From NCBI GenBank assembly GCA_004352715.1, contig SCFE01000003.1, forward strand, positions 3,601,945-3,665,944: DNA of 64,000 nucleotides, written 5' to 3'. Below the pieces are notes generated by a model, which was given only the letters and a program-made list of their open reading frames with translations, did no database searches and had not been told where the DNA came from. Positions within the stretch are counted from its first letter, which is position 1, and each line of letters starts with the position of its first letter. The translations under genes were made by a program, and so were the position numbers. Positions 22,507-34,772 of the stretch are shown here, piece by piece. The stretch comes from Hofstenia miamia. Its lineage: Eukaryota; Xenacoelomorpha; Acoela.

Positions 22507-23249
22507 GTCATTGCTGATGTTTCTTTATTTTTAATTAAGTTTACTTCTAAAAAGCAGAGAAGTAGAATTTTATTTCACGATGCACTTAAGTCTGCTTTCC
22601 TTTGTACTGGTGTTGATGTCATCAATTGTCTCGTTTTGTTTTATGAGTTGTTTTAATTTATTTTTAGTCTACTGAATTCTCCAATTGTCTTCCCTGAACA
22701 TCATAAATTAGCAAGTAAAATGGGTCTGCTACAGTAGGCATAATGTTGTTAATATCTTTAAACTTTGTCAACATTCTTCTGTCACCTATGCTGACTAAAT
22801 ATTCTGCTCGGAGACAGTTCTATTCTCAATACTTTCCTACAAAATTTACAGTTCTAAGTTAAACTAAATTCATTTTTGAGGAATTCTTGTATTTTCAAAA
22901 CAATTCTGGGTAAGATTCTATCACATTTTCTACTTTTGTTTTTAATGTTTTTCAAGTTAGTGTAAAGGGATGTTAGCATGTAGTTTTTATGCAAAATTTT
23001 ATCTACATTTCTGTTAGCCCCCTGCGAGTACTTGAACTCGACTTGAGGTCCAAAAACTCAGCTCGATATTTCGAGTACTGAAAACCAACTCGTTATTAGC
23101 TTGAATGGAGTCTATTTTTCTTAAATGTTTGCCTTTAATGTCGAATCCATCGTGTTTTCACAATTTATCTCAAATTGCAAGCCCGAGGCTTGGTTTCAAT
23201 TTAGTTTAACTGGTTTTATTTTTGTCGTAGGTTTTCATAGAGTAGCCTA

Positions 23250-23250
<1 letters not shown>
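22507..23250. other. Unassigned AT-rich DNA
   Basis: No supported feature. A TA repeat leads into the gap at 23284. Confidence 0.4.
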
Positions 23251-23283
<33 letters not shown>

Positions 23284-24283
23284 NNNNNNNNNNNNNNNNN
23301 NNNNNNNNNNNNNNNNNNNNNNNNNNNNNNNNNNNNNNNNNNNNNNNNNNNNNNNNNNNNNNNNNNNNNNNNNNNNNNNNNNNNNNNNNNNNNNNNNNNN
23401 NNNNNNNNNNNNNNNNNNNNNNNNNNNNNNNNNNNNNNNNNNNNNNNNNNNNNNNNNNNNNNNNNNNNNNNNNNNNNNNNNNNNNNNNNNNNNNNNNNNN
23501 NNNNNNNNNNNNNNNNNNNNNNNNNNNNNNNNNNNNNNNNNNNNNNNNNNNNNNNNNNNNNNNNNNNNNNNNNNNNNNNNNNNNNNNNNNNNNNNNNNNN
23601 NNNNNNNNNNNNNNNNNNNNNNNNNNNNNNNNNNNNNNNNNNNNNNNNNNNNNNNNNNNNNNNNNNNNNNNNNNNNNNNNNNNNNNNNNNNNNNNNNNNN
23701 NNNNNNNNNNNNNNNNNNNNNNNNNNNNNNNNNNNNNNNNNNNNNNNNNNNNNNNNNNNNNNNNNNNNNNNNNNNNNNNNNNNNNNNNNNNNNNNNNNNN
23801 NNNNNNNNNNNNNNNNNNNNNNNNNNNNNNNNNNNNNNNNNNNNNNNNNNNNNNNNNNNNNNNNNNNNNNNNNNNNNNNNNNNNNNNNNNNNNNNNNNNN
23901 NNNNNNNNNNNNNNNNNNNNNNNNNNNNNNNNNNNNNNNNNNNNNNNNNNNNNNNNNNNNNNNNNNNNNNNNNNNNNNNNNNNNNNNNNNNNNNNNNNNN
24001 NNNNNNNNNNNNNNNNNNNNNNNNNNNNNNNNNNNNNNNNNNNNNNNNNNNNNNNNNNNNNNNNNNNNNNNNNNNNNNNNNNNNNNNNNNNNNNNNNNNN
24101 NNNNNNNNNNNNNNNNNNNNNNNNNNNNNNNNNNNNNNNNNNNNNNNNNNNNNNNNNNNNNNNNNNNNNNNNNNNNNNNNNNNNNNNNNNNNNNNNNNNN
24201 NNNNNNNNNNNNNNNNNNNNNNNNNNNNNNNNNNNNNNNNNNNNNNNNNNNNNNNNNNNNNNNNNNNNNNNNNNNNNNNNNNN
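23284..24283. other. Assembly gap, 1000 N
   Basis: Exactly 1000 N, preceded by a TA repeat (about 23255-23283). Confidence 1.
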
Positions 24284-25000
24284 GGAACTGAAGCTTGTGT
24301 TTTTTGGGACTATTTTTAGTTCAATCTTTATTTCTTGAATCAAATGAACAAATTGCAGAAATAACTTTCGCTATTTAACTAAATTGATATATCGTTGTTG
24401 GAGATCCTTTAAAAGGGAAAACATTTCATAGAAAAAAAATTGTCAGGAAGGTTCGAGTTTGACTTCAAGATTTGCAAACAGTCATTTTATTCTATTTGTA
24501 TATACAGTATGTTAGTTTACATGGTTTTAAAATCGTCAATGACCTGTGTCAGCTTATCAAAATTCTTAGGGAGGTAGTATGTGAATAGCATGTGCTAAGC
24601 AAATAATGTGTACTACATAACATAAGTTCTTGTCGAACAATTTTTAATACAAATGTATTTGCTGTTTTTCTGTAGATATGAAATAAATATGTGCTCCAGT
24701 CTCTTCATATGTGCCTCCCAGTCCACTCTTGTGGCAAGTCTTGGTCTGCAACAGGGAGGTTGTAACAGAAAGTTATGTCAATACCCATAAGATTTATGGT
24801 AACATTTTATGCCTGAATAGAGAATATTTACATAAATTTAATAAACAACGACAATTAGCAGGACTATGAAAGATATTGTAACTGCTGTGCAAAGCTAAAT
24901 ATTGCAATTTCGTTGAAGATCAAACAAAACTTCTCAATAAGAACAGCAACATGAATTTCCAGTTTCAGCAAGACATGTGGTATTTCCTTTTCTGTATCTC
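24284..25000. other. Unassigned DNA
   Basis: No supported feature before the LINE fragment. Confidence 0.4.
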
Positions 25001-25728
25001 GCCCTTCTGATTTTCCTTTTCCTGTGAACTTTTCTCATCATCATACTCATCTTGGAGTTCAACTTGCTGCTAACTTGAATTGGTCTGGTCATGTGTCCTT
25101 TCGCCTCCGCAAAGCTAATTCCTCACACTTTTCCCTTTAATTCCACGGCTGCTGTGAAACTCTCTTTGTTCAAGTCCATTCCTCGCGCCATTCTTCTCTA
25201 TGCTTCTCCCTGTTGGTGACCTTCTCGTTCCTTGTTCCACTCTATGGAACGTTTCCAGAAGCGTGCCTTCAAATGGATCTCTGCCTTGCCATACAAAGAT
25301 GCTCTTCTCAAATTCTGCACTCTCCCGCTGTCACTCTACTTCCATGCCTGTGATCCCCTTCTGTTCAATCGCTTGCTCACTCGCAAATTGGATCTTGATC
25401 CTTTTGATTTCATTACGTTCTCTAATTCCCGCTCTACTCGCTCCATTCGTCGTCCCAAGAAACATCGCACCCTTCACTCGTTTTTCAATCATGCCTGTAC
25501 AGCTGTTAATTACATCTTGAGTCTCAAGCCTCCAACATCCATTGATTTTTCCCCGCCGTCGAGCTTCAAGAAATCTTTGATGTCTTTCCTGTTTGCTAAG
25601 CCCTTCTCCAACTTCGCCTACTCTTCCATCTGTACTATTTCATCTCCTGTGAATGTCATCGCTGTCGTAAAACATGACTTGTTTTTATTCTTCAGCGGCT
25701 AAATAAAGTCATTTATTATTATTATTAT
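25000..25728 (+). mobile_element. Non-LTR retrotransposon (LINE) 3' fragment
   Basis: The end of a LINE reverse transcriptase. Near 25048-25130 the frame gives HLGVQLAANLNWSGHVSFRL, the LGx-L...L-x-W-x-x-H motif after the RT palm. After a frameshift it continues with KSIPRAILLYASPCW and ERFQKRAFKWISALPY (25171-25300), then the LPL...HACDPLLFNRLL segment. The stop TAA is at 25700-25702. It is GC-richer than its surroundings. The element ends in an (ATT)n tail at 25712-25728, as in CR1, Jockey or I-type LINEs. It is 5'-truncated, as most LINE copies are, and carries no endonuclease or palm domain. Confidence 0.75.
25702..25707 (+). terminator. LINE AATAAA overlapping the stop codon
   Basis: AATAAA shares its first A with the TAA stop (25700-25702). 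The 3' untranslated region before the ATT tail is only about 10 nt. Confidence 0.6.
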
Positions 25729-26839
25729 ACTACCTTAACCCTAACCCTCGACACTTACAACCATTAATCACTGCGACTTTGAAGAATTTAGATTGCTGTC
25801 GCATGCACTGATGACAATGTGCCTCTTATTCTGCAGAATATTCTAAGGAAAGAAGGGATTTATGAAAATGTGGCATAAGGGCACCTCAGTATAGCATTCT
25901 TGGAAAATTTCTCACGATGCAATGGAGCAGCTCTAAATAGGTTAATATTAATGTTAATTATTCTATATACTGGTTTGGCATAAGAAAGTTTTTTATGATA
26001 ACATTATCCCTAGTTAAGATGATTTTTTGCAAAAATTGAGTAAACATAATTTGCTGATAGTATTCATGAAGCCCATGACTGATTATTTCGAAAGACTGCA
26101 GCATGTACTGCAATATAGTAAATGAAATACATTACAGCTTCTCGCATCATCTTTTCATATCATCTCATAACATGGTATCTTTATATAATTAATACTGAAA
26201 ATGTATCAATATTACAAGTAAGGCTATTTTCTTATATACTAGAAAGTTTAAGCGTTATTTGGAGTAGAATTCGATAAATTATTGCTTTCAATGTCTATGA
26301 AAATATATGAGATTCTTTGTAATATTCTTCCTGATTTATCCCATATGCATAGATTTCTGCATTGATGAAAAAATTCATTTGCAAATTATAGGCTAGCAAT
26401 ATATTTAGCATTTGTAAACTAAACTAGGTTTAGTACCTTATCTGCCAATTTGTATTAGTTCAAATAGGTCACTAATATCTGCAAACATATGTACTTAATG
26501 TAGCCTACTTTTTACTACTAACTCAACAGGCCTTCAACTGCACTGCTACACTTTACGATTGATTTTTACTGCTTCTGTGTCAGTTCATATGTCTTGATTA
26601 AGTTATTGGTGGCAACTTAAAAGCTTGCTTGCCAATGAAATACCGTGTAATTTTTTTAACAATAGGGTTATAAATAGAACGTTAGCTTAGGTTCAGAAAA
26701 CGAGATTGTGATGTTTGTAACCTATTTCACGACCGTTCCTTAACCGTATTTGGCGATTAGGGCATGATTTTTTAAACTTTATGTATGCCAAAATACAGAC
26801 TGCTCAGTGAAAGGCTGTAGCACAGCAGAAGAAGCAACA
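25729..26839. other. Unassigned DNA
   Basis: No gene or transposon boundary seen. Confidence 0.4.
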
Positions 26840-27500
26840 GCACTTGAAGAACGTGGGGCAGGATAATTGAGAAGATTAGGAATGGTACGTCCGGCGGAAG
26901 CACTGTAAGAGAACATTTGGGGTTAAATTGATGAGACATCGGAAGTGAGTTTAGCAAGGGAATCAGACAATGACGACAAGATAATATTGGAAGGGCTGAC
27001 GTTGGAGGACTGGTGCAAACTGGACGGAGAGGAGACAGCTTGGTGAATTGAGAAAAATAAAGACGTCTGTCATCAATGCACCAACCATAGAAGCAAATTT
27101 GGCATCGGTAAAAGTCTATAGGTCTGCGAGAGACACATTAGCAGCAGGCATGACTAAAATTTAATTAAACAGGCAAATAGTTACATCAAAATCAACCGAT
27201 GGCATCTTCCAGAGACATCACTCAACAATGTAATAAAGACCATCAGTACAAGCACAGTACGTCTTAGAATGCTCTCATTTGGCCTTTGAAACCAAGTGGC
27301 TCAATACAGTCACCTGATATGAACCCTATATAGATTGTATGGCTTGTCTAAAGAATACACTTGACAAAGAATGCATAACAGCAATAGTTATGATTCCAAT
27401 TTGTATTCAACAAATTTGGCAAAATCTGGACAATAATTCATAAAATAATCTGGTGGAGTCTATGCCTCTATTAGCATTTGTAACTAAATTTTTTTCTATG
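26840..27500 (+). pseudogene. Decayed Tc1-like transposase
   Basis: Near 27313-27345 the frame shows SPDMNPI followed by a stop in place of the catalytic Glu, matching the SPDLNPIE motif of Tc1 transposases. One frame over, a KNTLDK segment is followed by IQQIWQNLDNN and NLVESMPLLAFVTKF (about 27350-27490), the usual Tc1 C-terminal pattern of W-x-x-I then L-x-E-S-M-P. Upstream text from 26840 is stop-rich and holds no clear helix-turn-helix. Ends were not found. Old and inactive. Confidence 0.45.
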
Positions 27501-27734
27501 TATGTATACTTCCTTACATTCTTTTGATGTACATTGCTATTCTTTATGCTTACAGATACATTTCATATAAATTCATTTTTTTGTGGTAAAGAAGCAGATT
27601 TTTGAATCTCATTCCTTACGTAGTAATTTAATAAAATTTAATACTATCCTAATGAAATTGTTTAGTTTCAGATATTTAACCTTAAAATATAAGACTATAA
27701 TTGTTTTTAGAGAATTGGATTTTTGTAATGTAAC

Positions 27735-27974
27735 ATGATGTTAAGAATTATACAGCGCCATCATAAAATTTTAAAAAAATCATTTTGTATTTCTCAATGT
27801 AAAGAACCATCTAAGTCTTCGAAACCTAAAAGTGAAAAGACTGATGTTGATTCAACGTACGCTCCGTTTCCAAATGACATAAATCCAAAAACGGGTGAAT
27901 GGAATGGTCCACGTGGTCCTGAACCTACTCGTTATGGAGACTGGGAACGCAAAGGACGTTGTATTGATTTCTAG
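27735..27974 (+). CDS. SDHAF4: Succinate dehydrogenase assembly factor 4
   Basis: 79 codons in one uninterrupted frame, ATG at 27735 (a second ATG follows at once) and TAG at 27972-27974. The last 35 residues carry the family hallmark (DUF1674): [20 protein letters not shown], then [15 protein letters not shown] at the very C-terminus. The first 20 or so residues are basic and without acidic residues ([14 protein letters not shown]), fitting a mitochondrial import signal. SDHAF4 binds flavinylated SDHA in the matrix and helps its assembly into succinate dehydrogenase (complex II). The length is in the family range. Intronless structure is unusual enough to raise the option of a retrocopy, but the frame is intact. 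AATAAA follows 33 nt after the stop. Confidence 0.85.
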   Translation: MMLRIIQRHHKILKKSFCISQCKEPSKSSKPKSEKTDVDSTYAPFPNDINPKTGEWNGPRGPEPTRYGDWERKGRCIDF

Positions 27975-28006
27975 TATCAATCTCTCTTAAATTTTAGTAT
28001 TTTCAA

Positions 28007-28012
28007 AATAAA
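28007..28012 (+). terminator. SDHAF4 polyadenylation signal
   Basis: AATAAA 33 nt downstream of the SDHAF4 stop codon. In AT-rich DNA the motif can occur by chance, but the position is right. Confidence 0.5.
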
Positions 28013-29027
28013 TTCGATGCTATTAATTTTTTAACGTGTAATTACAATTTTAAATGTACTGTGGTGCAAAAAATTACCGCAAACAATTTGTATAGCACTT
28101 CAAGGTTATATTGAGTTTTCAATATTCATTGGTATGTATTGTAAAATATATTGTGTGTGATTAGATAAACATTTAAGTTATTTCTGATAAAAAATACATT
28201 TCATTAAATGCAAATAATATTTGGAATAACATAGATTGTGAAGATTTACTCACAGTGTCACCGTTCATGGTAACGCACTTTAGTGGCTTAGCGTCATGTA
28301 GTTAAGATGCAGCTCAACAATTTTCGTTCGACGAAATGCGAACGGAATTCCAAATTTTCGTCTTTAGCTACTCGATTTAATCAACTAGCGTAATTTCAAT
28401 GTATTTATTTTGCATTTTTTGTACTGCAATATTATTGCAAGCCATTGAAACTGGTATTGTGACGGGACTGTGTCAATAAATTCTAATCATACAGAGAATT
28501 GCTATATACATCCTCTCTTCATAATTATAATTCAATTGGTACTAAAATTATATTTGAATAGTGAATTAGCTATACACGCATGCTAATGAAGTAATTTAAT
28601 AGTATATTACATATATCCAAAGTATGAAATTTTTCTCACTAGTTTATTAAAATTTGTTTTTTCGCTTCACTAGCATATTTTGCTAATTTTTAGTTTGATT
28701 TATATAACTATGAAATGATTTATTTCGTTTGTTATTTCTGGATTATTTTGTTAGTCAGCGCTGTTCAAAAATTTATTCCCATAAATGGAAAGAAGTTAAT
28801 GGCTTTTTCATTTTCAGAATGGCTATTAATCCAATTTTTAAAATACGATTAATGTCCATTATTGCAATTGCTTTGTAACTTTATTAGGTTGTCTTTTCCT
28901 GGAATAATAAATTTGAATTATTCCTCAATTCATACCTTTCAGTCCTAGTTGTCTGTTAGGTTGTAAACACATAGTTTTAGGGAGCAATGCTCACATGAAT
29001 TCTAACATCTTTTTTAGTTGCAGCCTA
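28013..29027. other. Unassigned DNA
   Basis: Mostly AT-rich. A CpG-containing patch near 28240-28380 might hold a short first exon on the minus strand (ATG at 28268-28266 followed by a GTGAGT donor), but this is too little to call. Confidence 0.4.
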
Positions 29028-29227
29028 AGGCTGGTCGTACATTGCCGGTAAGTAAAGTAAACTAAAAAATTTTTACTTACCGGCAGTTTGCGGCTCTTAA
29101 GTAAAATAAGTAAGATTTCAAGTAGATAATTACACAATCGGTTCTGTTCGATTTTTAAGTAAACCTTTACGGCAGTGTACGAGGTCTTAAGTTAAGTAAA
29201 GTAAAGTAAGGTAATGTACATCGACCT
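29028..29227. mobile_element. 200-bp MITE with TA target duplication
   Basis: The left end AGGCTGGTCGTACATTGCC and the right end, read inward, AGGTCGATGTACATTACC are imperfect inverted repeats. TA flanks both sides (29026-29027 and 29228-29229). Inside are repeated GTAAAGTAAG and CTTACTT blocks and a second inverted pair, ttacttaccggcag and ttgccggtaagtaa. No coding capacity. Confidence 0.65.
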
Positions 29228-29229
29228 TA

Positions 29230-30787
29230 ATTTGAATGTCACTTAATATTTATTACACAAAGACGTTATAAATATAATTCATAATTACAAAGGAATTAAT
29301 TACAACAGGTTTTTCTTTGTTGCTGCATTTGGGTAAACAAATTTTCATAATGTAAATAATTCGATTTTTGCGCCAACCTATTGTAAAATATTGGCTTTGC
29401 TTACTAAAGTCGAAATGTGGTTTATTGTAGTTAATTATACCCTGTTTACATAAGGCAGATGACTTCATACGGCTTCATAGAAAATATCCAGGAACACGTT
29501 TGAAAAAACATGCAAAATGTATTGAAGATTAAAAATAGACAAATAGAACTAAAATGTGTATTTATGCTGAATTTTAAAAATATATTGTTCTCCTGCAAGC
29601 GTGCATGCATAATGGCATTCAATGATCCAATCATAACCTATACTGTCTTGATACATTGACACAACCCAATTATATATGCTTGTATATCTCTTTATTACTT
29701 GCCTCAACCCAAAAAAAGTAGCAAGAAATGTAACCTAACCAATGTGTAAAGGGGTAGGTCAACACAACCCATTTACAGCCCTGAAATGCATTAGCCCTTT
29801 TGATTGATGATGATTTCCTATCTATATTATACAAGTAGCAATAAAAATAAAATCATAGCACACATATTACTGTACCACATACAATAGAAGTAACTGTCTT
29901 GCTCAATATCAGAGTTTCATTTCACTGTCATCTTCTGATATTGCATTTTTTTAAAAAAATATTCTACATTATATTGTAAAGTAAGTTGTGAACTTCAGAT
30001 GTTCCATATCGTATAAATTGAATTAATTATATTTTACAAGGTCTTATAAGCAGTGTAGTGTCCTACTATGATTATTAAGTTATTTTAGTTAAAGGTTAAT
30101 TTACTATATGTACCAGCACTAATTTCAATATAGCGCATTTATTAGAAATAACTCGGCCCTTAAATTAATTATAAAGTTAAAATTGATTTTAAAGTTTGGT
30201 TACTAAAATATTTTGTACCATTGTATTCTATGTTGTACTAATTTAATTAACCTGGGTGCTCTCGAAAGAATTGATTTTCTTAATATGTATGCATGCTTAA
30301 TAGATGTGAATGTAATAATTTTAAGTGCCCTGTTATAAATGATTTTAGGGCAGGGTAGCATATTCACCAAGAAAGCCGTAAATATTTTAAATGTTTCCTA
30401 AACCTTTCAGGCTGTGTAATTTTTTAATGCTTTTGTGCATATGTTATCGATGTGATTACCTTCAGATAATGAAATGAACTAAGATGAACCAAAGTCGGGT
30501 GCATGGTGTATGTAATACACAGCCCAATGTCTTATATGCTCAATAATTGTATATAAATGTGGTTTTATTCCAATTTTTTTGAACTGCGATGTGTAAATCA
30601 CGGTTCAGATAATTGAGTTTACTTATAAAGTTCAACTTTAATTAACTAAAATTGTAATACGTTTTTGTTTACATCGTAAATAGTAACAATGCCATTTTAA
30701 ACTTTACATGATACATTTTTCATTTAGTAGTTTCGGATTTTGGATAGTGCGTTTTGACTTCCTCGTGTTAGAATTGTGTACTGTTTA
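29230..30787. other. Unassigned AT-rich DNA upstream of CCDC115
   Basis: Two short minus-strand open frames (29253-29634) show no motif and are not called. The CCDC115 promoter must lie near the right end, but no TATA box or other element stands out. Confidence 0.4.
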
Positions 30788-31151
30788 ATGTCTAATCTAA
30801 AGACAACCTCGTTTTTCAAAGACAGCGATTTCCTTAGTAAAAACGAAGCTGGTTCTATATCTGAAAATGACAAAAAATTAGATGAACTAATTTGGCGCTG
30901 CATGGATATAGCGGAAGAGCTTATGCGAAGACGAAGTGTTCTAGATGAGGTTTTGGGGGAAGGTAGAATGTTTTTGGCCAGAGCTTCATATTCAAACGCT
31001 GCTGCATCGACTGGAGACTGTTTATTATATGCCCCTACATTGGACCCTTTGGTTCGAGTGATTGAGCGCCGCACAGATTCTAAAATAGAGTTTGATACAC
31101 AATGGTTATCTGTGTCTTCAAATTCAAATTCGAAGTCAAGCTCAAATGAAA
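30788..31151 (+). CDS. CCDC115: Vma22-like V-ATPase assembly protein, exon 1
   Basis: ATG at 30788 opens 121 codons plus one base, ending at a consensus donor (GAAA|GTAAGT, GT at 31152). The frame can be extended upstream to a GTG at 30776, but the ATG is the sensible start. The first part is a predicted helix (residues about 25-55: LDELIWRCMDIAEELMRRRS, then a VL-x-E-x-x-x-E-G motif). Then comes FLARASYSNAAAS and a LLYAPTLDPLVRV segment, in the same order as in animal CCDC115: helix, V-x-E-G-x-L-x-x-A-R-Y, P-x-x-Y. CCDC115 acts with TMEM199 in the ER and Golgi to assemble the V0 sector of the V-ATPase. A Ser/Asn-rich linker ends the exon. Confidence 0.7.
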
Positions 31152-31823
31152 GTAAGTTTTTCATTTCTTCAGCTTTAAAGTGGATTCACCACTAAAAATT
31201 GGATTGCCATTCTGTTAATTTTTAAGACATGATATTATCGCAATTATTTATCAATCTTCAGCTAAAAGAGCTCATCAGAATGTCTCGAGTCTATCGTGTT
31301 CAAATACATCGCCATCATAGGACATATTGAGCTAAGTTCAAACCCACAGTAAGCTGAGAAACTGCCGTGAAAATTTTCAAGTTTTCATATGTGCAATGCC
31401 TGATTCTGAATTTATATATTTCAAGTATTAGCAAGAAATTGGTTTATTTATAGAAGCGAAATAATATTTTTTTCAGTAGATGAGACAAGCTATACCTATT
31501 AATGTTCAGTTTGTAATTGTTTCTCAGTTTGCGATTTTGCTTTAAATATAAGATATTAAAAATGAAAATTTTAAATAATTTACTCAATGTTCATCTACTT
31601 TGTACATTTTACTGAACTATACCAACAATAATATAGGTGTTATATTTTAGTTCTAAGAATTTTCTCTCAACACTAAATACACATTAACGTGACACTCATT
31701 GTGAATTTGAGTGACTTTACTGCTATAATTATTTGGCACATTTTAACATATAATTCCCTTTGTTGGTTAATCTCACAACTTTTCTTGAAATCATTAATAG
31801 AGTTAACTCGTCAACTGTTTTAG

Positions 31824-32032
31824 ACGGCTGCATTGAGTTAGACAATCTTTCAACAGTTGCTGATCCTATCAAAGCTTTTGGATCAATGGCACCTACCAGT
31901 TTACGCTCCAGTCAGGCATTTTTTCATCGCGCTGTGGACGAAATCGCAAACATCGCATCACTTACTCTTGAACTAGATCAACTAACCAATACATATCGTT
32001 CTGCAAAGTCTTTGCACGACTCTAATATTCGA
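31824..32032 (+). CDS. CCDC115: Vma22-like V-ATPase assembly protein, exon 2
   Basis: The acceptor (caactgttttag, AG at 31822-31823) and the exon 1 donor fit in phase: exon 1 leaves one base, exon 2 starts with two, rebuilding one Asn codon. The intron is 672 nt. The peptide DPIKAFGSMAPTSLRSSQAF, followed by a helix (F-H-R-A-V-D-E-I-A-N-I-A-S-L-x-x-E-L-D-Q-L), matches the C-terminal conserved block of CCDC115 (D-P-x-x-x-F-G-x-x-x-P-x-x-L-R-x-x-Q-x-x-F). A donor-like GTACGT lies at 32033 in phase 0. Otherwise the frame runs 18 more codons to a stop at 32087-32089. Together the two exons give about 191 residues, close to the family length of about 180, so only a short tail can be missing. Confidence 0.7.
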
Positions 32033-32089
32033 GTACGTTGCAATTTTTTATGTCAATCACTAAACCATTATATCTACACTCAGTGTTAG

Positions 32090-34772
32090 AACTGTGCCAA
32101 GCTTTCGTGCCGTGCCCGTGCCCACTTTTACAGAAATTTTCGTACCCGTACCGCGTTCGTGCCCACAATAAAATGCGTATAAAATATACTTGAACAATTT
32201 GTTAAGCTATTGAAAATATTTGTCGCCATTTCATTCATAGAGGTTTAATTTAAGATGCCTTTTACATTCAACTAAAAAATCAAGGCATGGTTCCAACACC
32301 GTGTACACGAGGACTGCAAGTATGTCACCAAAATTTGATCCGACTTGCTCATCTGCTGATTTTAAGATTGATCCGACTCAGCACTTTTGAGGCTCTTGCT
32401 CTTGAAATAGTGACCCGGCCCATTTTTAGTTTACAGATACACCTCTAATAATAAATTCATAAACCCAATGTCATGTAGTTCTAACTTATGACGCATATTT
32501 TTTTACATCATCAATATGAAATCATTTCATTAACATAAATTATGTAAAACAATCGTAATTTTGAAACCAGGACTGTTAAGATATTAAGTGTTTAAAAAAT
32601 TGGTGTATTATCATACGTAAACTAATAGTGCACTTATTAAGTGTAACAGCTGTACTTATTTTTACGCTTAATCATTAGTGAAAAACTTGACTAAATTAGC
32701 GGATTTAGTCACGTCGTGTTTTCGAAGCGATTCTTTTAACCCAAGCTTGGCTATTGACTTTCACCCACATCGGGGCCGGTTGCGGTCGCTAAATGACGCC
32801 TAGGAATCAAATGCATTTATTCAAACGATCAAACGATTTTGAGCTATTGCAACAGTAGTGAGTAGTAGGGTTGTATGTAGATTATTTAAAACTTATAATG
32901 AATTTTATTAACTTAAAGTGTAATCTTTCCACTAAATCCTATATGATTATTGGAAAAAAATTTTCCACTTTCAGCAATACATTTCCTTAATCACCTAACA
33001 AACCCGCAACTCATCCTCTGTGAATGCTCGACCATAATCCTTGCCGAAATAGGAGTGACATGTTCAAACATCGAAGAATGTGTTTCCCATTACGAATAAT
33101 GTAAATCGTTTAAATTGAATATTCACCTTCCCTAAATCGTTTTTACATTATTTTATTCATGAAATTGGATAGTGAAATAGTTATCTGACAACATGAAGGG
33201 CTGTAGATCTCTTACCTTCAGCAGTTGTTGAACGAATTTTATTTTCACAAGTGTTGTAGTTTCACTGCTTATACCGACTTGCTATGAATTAATTATTAAG
33301 GGCTAAGAAACTTCAAAAACTACCATAAAATGCGATAGCAATACATCTCCTATCGCTTTTTCAAAACTTTAGAACTCTTATTTTTATTCAAACTATGAAC
33401 AAAAATTTCTCTTTTTTTAGTCCGAACTCTGAGTTGTTTGAACTACGAGGGGTTTTAGAACAAAAATTCTTAGAAATTTCAAATTAACAGATTTTATTTA
33501 ACCAATTCCTTTCTATACTTACAATCTGCTACTATATTAAAAAATCCTAGATAATTAGTTCAATGATATTAGCAAATACGTGAAATCGTCATCCCTAAAC
33601 TATAAGTAGATTTATAAAGTACAATTGTCGATTTTATTTTAAATCTATATTTGTAGTTTATACCCAAATTCAAGTAACTATTTTAACATTAAGTTAAGCA
33701 CACCTGATTTTGCATTATTTTGGAGTGAAATTACTGCCATTTGAGGGAATTACTAGCTCAAAGTAAGTTTTTATATCGTGCATGTAGAATTTTTACACCA
33801 AATGAAACCAACCATATAAGATTAATTTATAAAATTAACGAATATTGAAAAATAGGTGCATTTATTGCTGTACTGCTTAAAATAGCAAAATGGCAATACA
33901 TACCCTAGGGAAACCTAAGTGAGCGGTATCTCTTTGCAGGAGTGGTATGGGGATTGCAAACCCGCAACCGCTTTAATTTAGCTGTTAAGGTACATGTCTA
34001 CATGTAATAATATATTTTTGTCTCTTCCTTTGCCAGTTCGGTAGCGGGAATTAATAGGGTTGGTGTCTGGTGCCCCATTGATGAAAGCAGGGAACAGAGT
34101 TGCTTTGTACTTCTTTAGAATCTGACATTATACAATTTAGCAAAACGTGTCTGTTTTGTTACACCGCAATATTTTTTTGTAGTGCTATATCTACTAAAAC
34201 TATAGATAAAGCAGGCTTGATTGAATAAAAGAAGAATACATTCTTTAAGCAACAATAATTTTCCTCAAGTATTGAATTCAATAGTCTTACACAGTTTTTA
34301 TCAATTCACATTCGAATCGGATGTACATGGACTAATTTGAACACGTTCAAAAACTTTGACTCACATGGTATCTAGTCTGAATTCCTGACTCTCATCGAGA
34401 AATTATGCATGTAATCGAGTTCAAATTAAAATGTCGAATGTATAGCAGCTTGGAAGTGGTTTAGAGCTAAAATTTGATATAAAATAGTCAACAATTTAGC
34501 AGGGATACTTTTTCCAACAGGAGGCAGCCATTACATCCAAGCATATTACGCAGCAAATGCCTTACAGAGACAACGGAATACAAACTTTCGGTTTTAAACA
34601 TCCTTGAATTCTAATTTACATGAAGATGAAACAATGGAATTCGAATGTTATAGAAATATACCGCAATGAATCATTTTATTTTTTTTCGTTCGAAGTAGTC
34701 CTGTTCTAAGGTACCTAAGTTCTTCGCAAAATATCTGACGAACTGTTCTTATCTCAACACAATGCTTAATTA
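32090..34772. other. Unassigned AT-rich DNA
   Basis: A cryptic gtgccgtgcccgtgccc repeat lies at about 32100-32165. I found no convincing third CCDC115 exon and no transposon ends. Confidence 0.4.

Noticed and set aside
26772-26957. Leu-rich 61-codon frame on the minus strand
   Set aside because: No motif, and it overlaps the upstream part of the decayed Tc1-like element.
28254-28268. Five-codon first exon on the minus strand (ATG then a GTGAGT donor) in a CpG-richer patch
   Set aside because: Too short to support, and no partner exon found.
30724-31164. 146-codon open frame on the minus strand
   Set aside because: Antisense shadow of CCDC115 exon 1, whose plus strand shows conserved family residues and correct splice phases.
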